A DNA stretch of 8,944 nucleotides from a bacterium UBA3734. Lineage in GTDB: Bacteria > Bacteroidota > Bacteroidia > Bacteroidales > Bacteroidaceae. A program made the position numbers and the translations under genes. The notes under the pieces are model-generated. The model was not told the DNA's origin. It worked only from the letters and a program-made list of their open reading frames with translations, and searched no databases. Position 1 is the first letter of the stretch; every line of letters begins with the position of its first letter. Positions 7,143 through 8,944 of the stretch are shown piece by piece. The stretch spans positions 1 through 8,944 of the forward strand of contig DFHC01000015.1 of assembly GCA_002372575.1 (NCBI GenBank). The letters run 5' to 3'.

Positions 7143-7158
7143 CGATTTGAAAAAATCG
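7143..7158 (+). promoter_or_regulatory. 5'-end stem-loop in nqr leader
   Basis: CGATTT (7143-7148) and AAATCG (7153-7158) form a perfect 6-bp stem around a GAAA tetraloop (7149-7152), a GNRA type. The predicted transcription start falls at or just before the first base of the stem, so the mRNA would begin with this hairpin. Such 5' hairpins can protect messages from 5'-end-dependent decay; that role is inferred. The remaining leader (7159-7194) is AT-rich with no Shine-Dalgarno sequence. Alternatively the palindrome could be a DNA operator just downstream of the start. Confidence 0.4.
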
Positions 7159-7194
7159 CACAAAATTTAGATCTATTATAAAAAATAAGTACTT

Positions 7195-8544
7195 ATGGCA
7201 AACGTAATTAAACTGCGCAAAGGCTTGAACATTCAGCTTGCGGGCAAGGCTGCGGAGCGGAAAACCCGTGTCGGCAGGTGCGAGGAGTATGCCCTCGTTC
7301 CCGACGATTTCACGGGCGTTACGCCGAAGCTGGTCGTGCGCGAAGGCGATGAAGTCAAGGCCGGCGATGCACTTTTCATCGACAAGAATTGCCCCGAAGT
7401 GCGCTTCGCCTCGCCCGTGAGCGGCAAGGTGGCGGCGGTGGTTCGCGGCGAGCGGCGAAAGGTGCTCTGCGTGAAAGTGAAGGCCGACAGCGAGCAGAAA
7501 TTTGCTGAGTTCGGCCAGAAAGACGTGGCTTCGCTCAAGGGCGAAGACGTGAAGGCCGCGCTGCTGGAAGCGGGGCTTTTCGGCTACATCAACCAGTTGC
7601 CCTACGCCGTGGTGGCCAATCCTGCCGACCAGCCGAAGGCAATTTTCGTGTCGGCCCTGCGCGACAAGCCTCTGGCCGGTGACTTCGAGTTTGAACTGAA
7701 GGACAACGAAGCGGCCTGGCAAACGGGTCTGACGGCTCTGTCGAAGATGGCGAAAACCTATCTCGGCGTGGGCGCGAAGCAGACGGCCAGCGCGCTGCTG
7801 AACGCGAAAGACGTGGAAGTGAACATCTTCGACGGTCCCTGTCCGGCAGGCAACGTAGGCGTTCAAGTGAACCACATCGACCCCGTGAACAAGGGCGAAG
7901 TGGTGTGGATTGTGGAGCCCACGGCAGTGATTTTCTTCGGCAGGCTGCTGCTCACGGGGCGCGTGGACTTGACGCGCACGGTGGCCGTGGCTGGAAGCGA
8001 AGTTCGCGATCCGGCCTATGTCGATGCGCTCGTGGGTACGCCGCTCAAGGCAATTCTCGACGGCCAAATCGACGAGGGCAAAAACGTGCGCATCATCAAC
8101 GGCAATCCGCTCACGGGCAGTCGCGACTCGCTCGAAGGCTTCCTCGGAGCCCATTCGTCGGTGGTGAGCGTGATTCCCGAAGGCGACGACGCTGCCGAAA
8201 TGCTCGGTTGGATTATGCCTCGTTTCAACCAGCTTTCGGTGAATCGCAGCTATTTCTCGTGGCTCTTCCCGAAGCGCGAATATCGCCTTGATGCCCGCGT
8301 GAAGGGTGGCGAGCGCCACATGATCATGAGTGGCGAATACGACCGCGTGCTGCCGATGGACATCTACGGCGAATACCTCATCAAGGCCATCATTGCCGGC
8401 GACATCGACCGTCAGGAGCAGCTTGGCATCTACGAGGTGTCGCCCGAGGACTTCGCGCTGGCCGAATTTGTCGATTCCTCGAAGCTCGAACTGCAGAAAA
8501 TCGTGCGCGAGGGTCTGAACACATTACGAAAAGAAAACAATTAA
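7195..8544 (+). CDS. nqrA: Na+-translocating NADH:quinone reductase subunit A
   Basis: NqrA is the peripheral cytoplasmic subunit of the six-subunit Na+-NQR complex, which oxidises NADH, reduces quinone and pumps sodium out. The 449 residues match the family length. Family regions are IKLRKGLNIQLAGK (5-18), a biotinyl-lipoyl-like hairpin domain with VREGDEVKAGDALF (48-61) and FASPVSGKVAAV (71-82), GPCPAGNVGVQVNHIDP (214-230), NGNPLTGS (302-309), SYFSWLFPK (352-360) and the DRVLPMDIYGEYL region (383-395). The C-terminal segment ALAEFVDSSKLELQKIVREG lacks the paired cysteines that Vibrio-type NqrA carries there. There is no signal peptide or membrane segment, as expected. The start is supported by the usual MANVIKLRKG N-terminus and lies about 50 bases after a -7 box. 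nqrB starts 10 bases after its stop, so it heads the nqr operon. Confidence 0.97.
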   Translation: MANVIKLRKGLNIQLAGKAAERKTRVGRCEEYALVPDDFTGVTPKLVVREGDEVKAGDALFIDKNCPEVRFASPVSGKVAAVVRGERRKVLCVKVKADSEQKFAEFGQKDVASLKGEDVKAALLEAGLFGYINQLPYAVVANPADQPKAIFVSALRDKPLAGDFEFELKDNEAAWQTGLTALSKMAKTYLGVGAKQTASALLNAKDVEVNIFDGPCPAGNVGVQVNHIDPVNKGEVVWIVEPTAVIFFGRLLLTGRVDLTRTVAVAGSEVRDPAYVDALVGTPLKAILDGQIDEGKNVRIINGNPLTGSRDSLEGFLGAHSSVVSVIPEGDDAAEMLGWIMPRFNQLSVNRSYFSWLFPKREYRLDARVKGGERHMIMSGEYDRVLPMDIYGEYLIKAIIAGDIDRQEQLGIYEVSPEDFALAEFVDSSKLELQKIVREGLNTLRKENN

Positions 8545-8554
8545 ATGGAAGGTT

Positions 8555-8944
8555 ATGAGAAGTTTAAGAAATTATCTGAATCAAATAAAACCGCACTTCG
8601 AGGAGGGTGGCAAACTGCACGCCTTCAGGAGTGTTTTCGACGGATTTGAGACGTTTCTCTTCGTGCCCGACACCACGGCCAAGAGCGGCACTCACATCCA
8701 CGATGCCATCGACTCGAAACGCATCATGTCGATGGTGGTGATTGCTCTGATGCCGGCCATGCTTTTCGGTATGTACAACGTCGGCTATCAGAACTATCTT
8801 GCTGCCGGAACGCTCGAAACCGCGAGCTTCTGGGAGATTTTCAGCTTTGGTTTCCTGGCCGTGCTGCCCAAGATTCTGGTGAGCTACATCGTCGGTCTCG
8901 GCATTGAGTTCATCTGGGCGCAGTGGAAAGGCGAGGAAATTCAG
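8555..8944 (+). CDS. nqrB: Na+-translocating NADH:quinone reductase subunit B, 3'-truncated by the window edge
   Basis: The frame from ATG 8555 stays open for 130 codons to the end of the window; roughly two thirds of the protein is missing. NqrB is a multi-pass inner-membrane subunit that carries flavin cofactors and takes part in quinone reduction and sodium transport. The visible part has a cytoplasmic N-terminus with NYLNQIKPHFEEGGKLHAF (6-24) and the family block THIHDAIDSKR (46-56). A first membrane helix (about 57-76, ending in FGMYNVGYQN) and a second (about 97-121, FGFLAVLPKILVSYIVGLG) follow. The FMN-bearing threonine region lies beyond the window. A GGAAGG stretch at 8547-8552 is only 2 bases before the ATG, closer than an ideal Shine-Dalgarno. 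It lies 10 bases after the nqrA stop, in the same operon; nqrC-F are expected to follow. Confidence 0.95.
   Translation, partial: MRSLRNYLNQIKPHFEEGGKLHAFRSVFDGFETFLFVPDTTAKSGTHIHDAIDSKRIMSMVVIALMPAMLFGMYNVGYQNYLAAGTLETASFWEIFSFGFLAVLPKILVSYIVGLGIEFIWAQWKGEEIQ

Noticed and set aside
6883..8319. Open frame of about 478 codons on the minus strand opposite nqrA, running through the promoter region into ispE
   Set aside because: It is antisense to well-identified genes and crosses the divergent promoter, with composition typical of a codon-bias shadow.
8545..8649. ATG immediately after the nqrA stop, opening a 34-codon frame
   Set aside because: It is out of frame with nqrB and overlaps it. The protein has no family character, and the nqrB frame from 8555 matches NqrB from its first residues.

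Overview
The window looks like a chromosomal, housekeeping stretch from a member of the Bacteroidales, most likely Prevotella-like. The reasons are a DUF4421 gene and a DUF1460 gene (families common in this phylum), a Bacteroidetes-style -7 promoter box (TAnnTTTG) before nqrA, AT-rich leaders with poor Shine-Dalgarno sequences, and the nqr operon. The genus assignment is an inference from protein style. No mobile element, CRISPR array, tRNA or rRNA was seen.

Layout: on the left, three genes read rightward: the 3' part of purA (AMP synthesis), a Gfo/Idh/MocA-family oxidoreductase, and a DUF4421 probable outer-membrane protein. Gaps of 26 and 45 bases make co-transcription possible. They converge, with only 3 bases between stop codons, on a tight leftward operon. 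In transcription order that operon is ispE (isoprenoid precursor synthesis), a RelA/SpoT-family (p)ppGpp synthetase, and a DUF1460 amidase-like secreted protein, with gaps of 3 and 15 bases. On the right, a compact, nearly symmetric divergent promoter region (about 7108-7140) separates ispE from the rightward nqrA-nqrB genes, which begin the sodium-pumping NADH:quinone reductase operon. nqrB runs off the window.

The genes serve basic metabolism: purine nucleotides, MEP-pathway isoprenoids, the stringent response, probable cell-wall turnover and sodium-based respiration. No undescribed multi-gene system is evident. The points most worth a second look are: the Rel protein, whose hydrolase metal ligands are all replaced while its synthetase keeps an RxKD-like motif (RLRD); the back-to-back symmetric promoter between ispE and nqrA; a GAAA-capped hairpin at the predicted 5' end of the nqr mRNA; and a probable terminator of the ispE operon lying inside the last codons of the opposing DUF4421 gene, where it dictates that protein's odd C-terminal tail.
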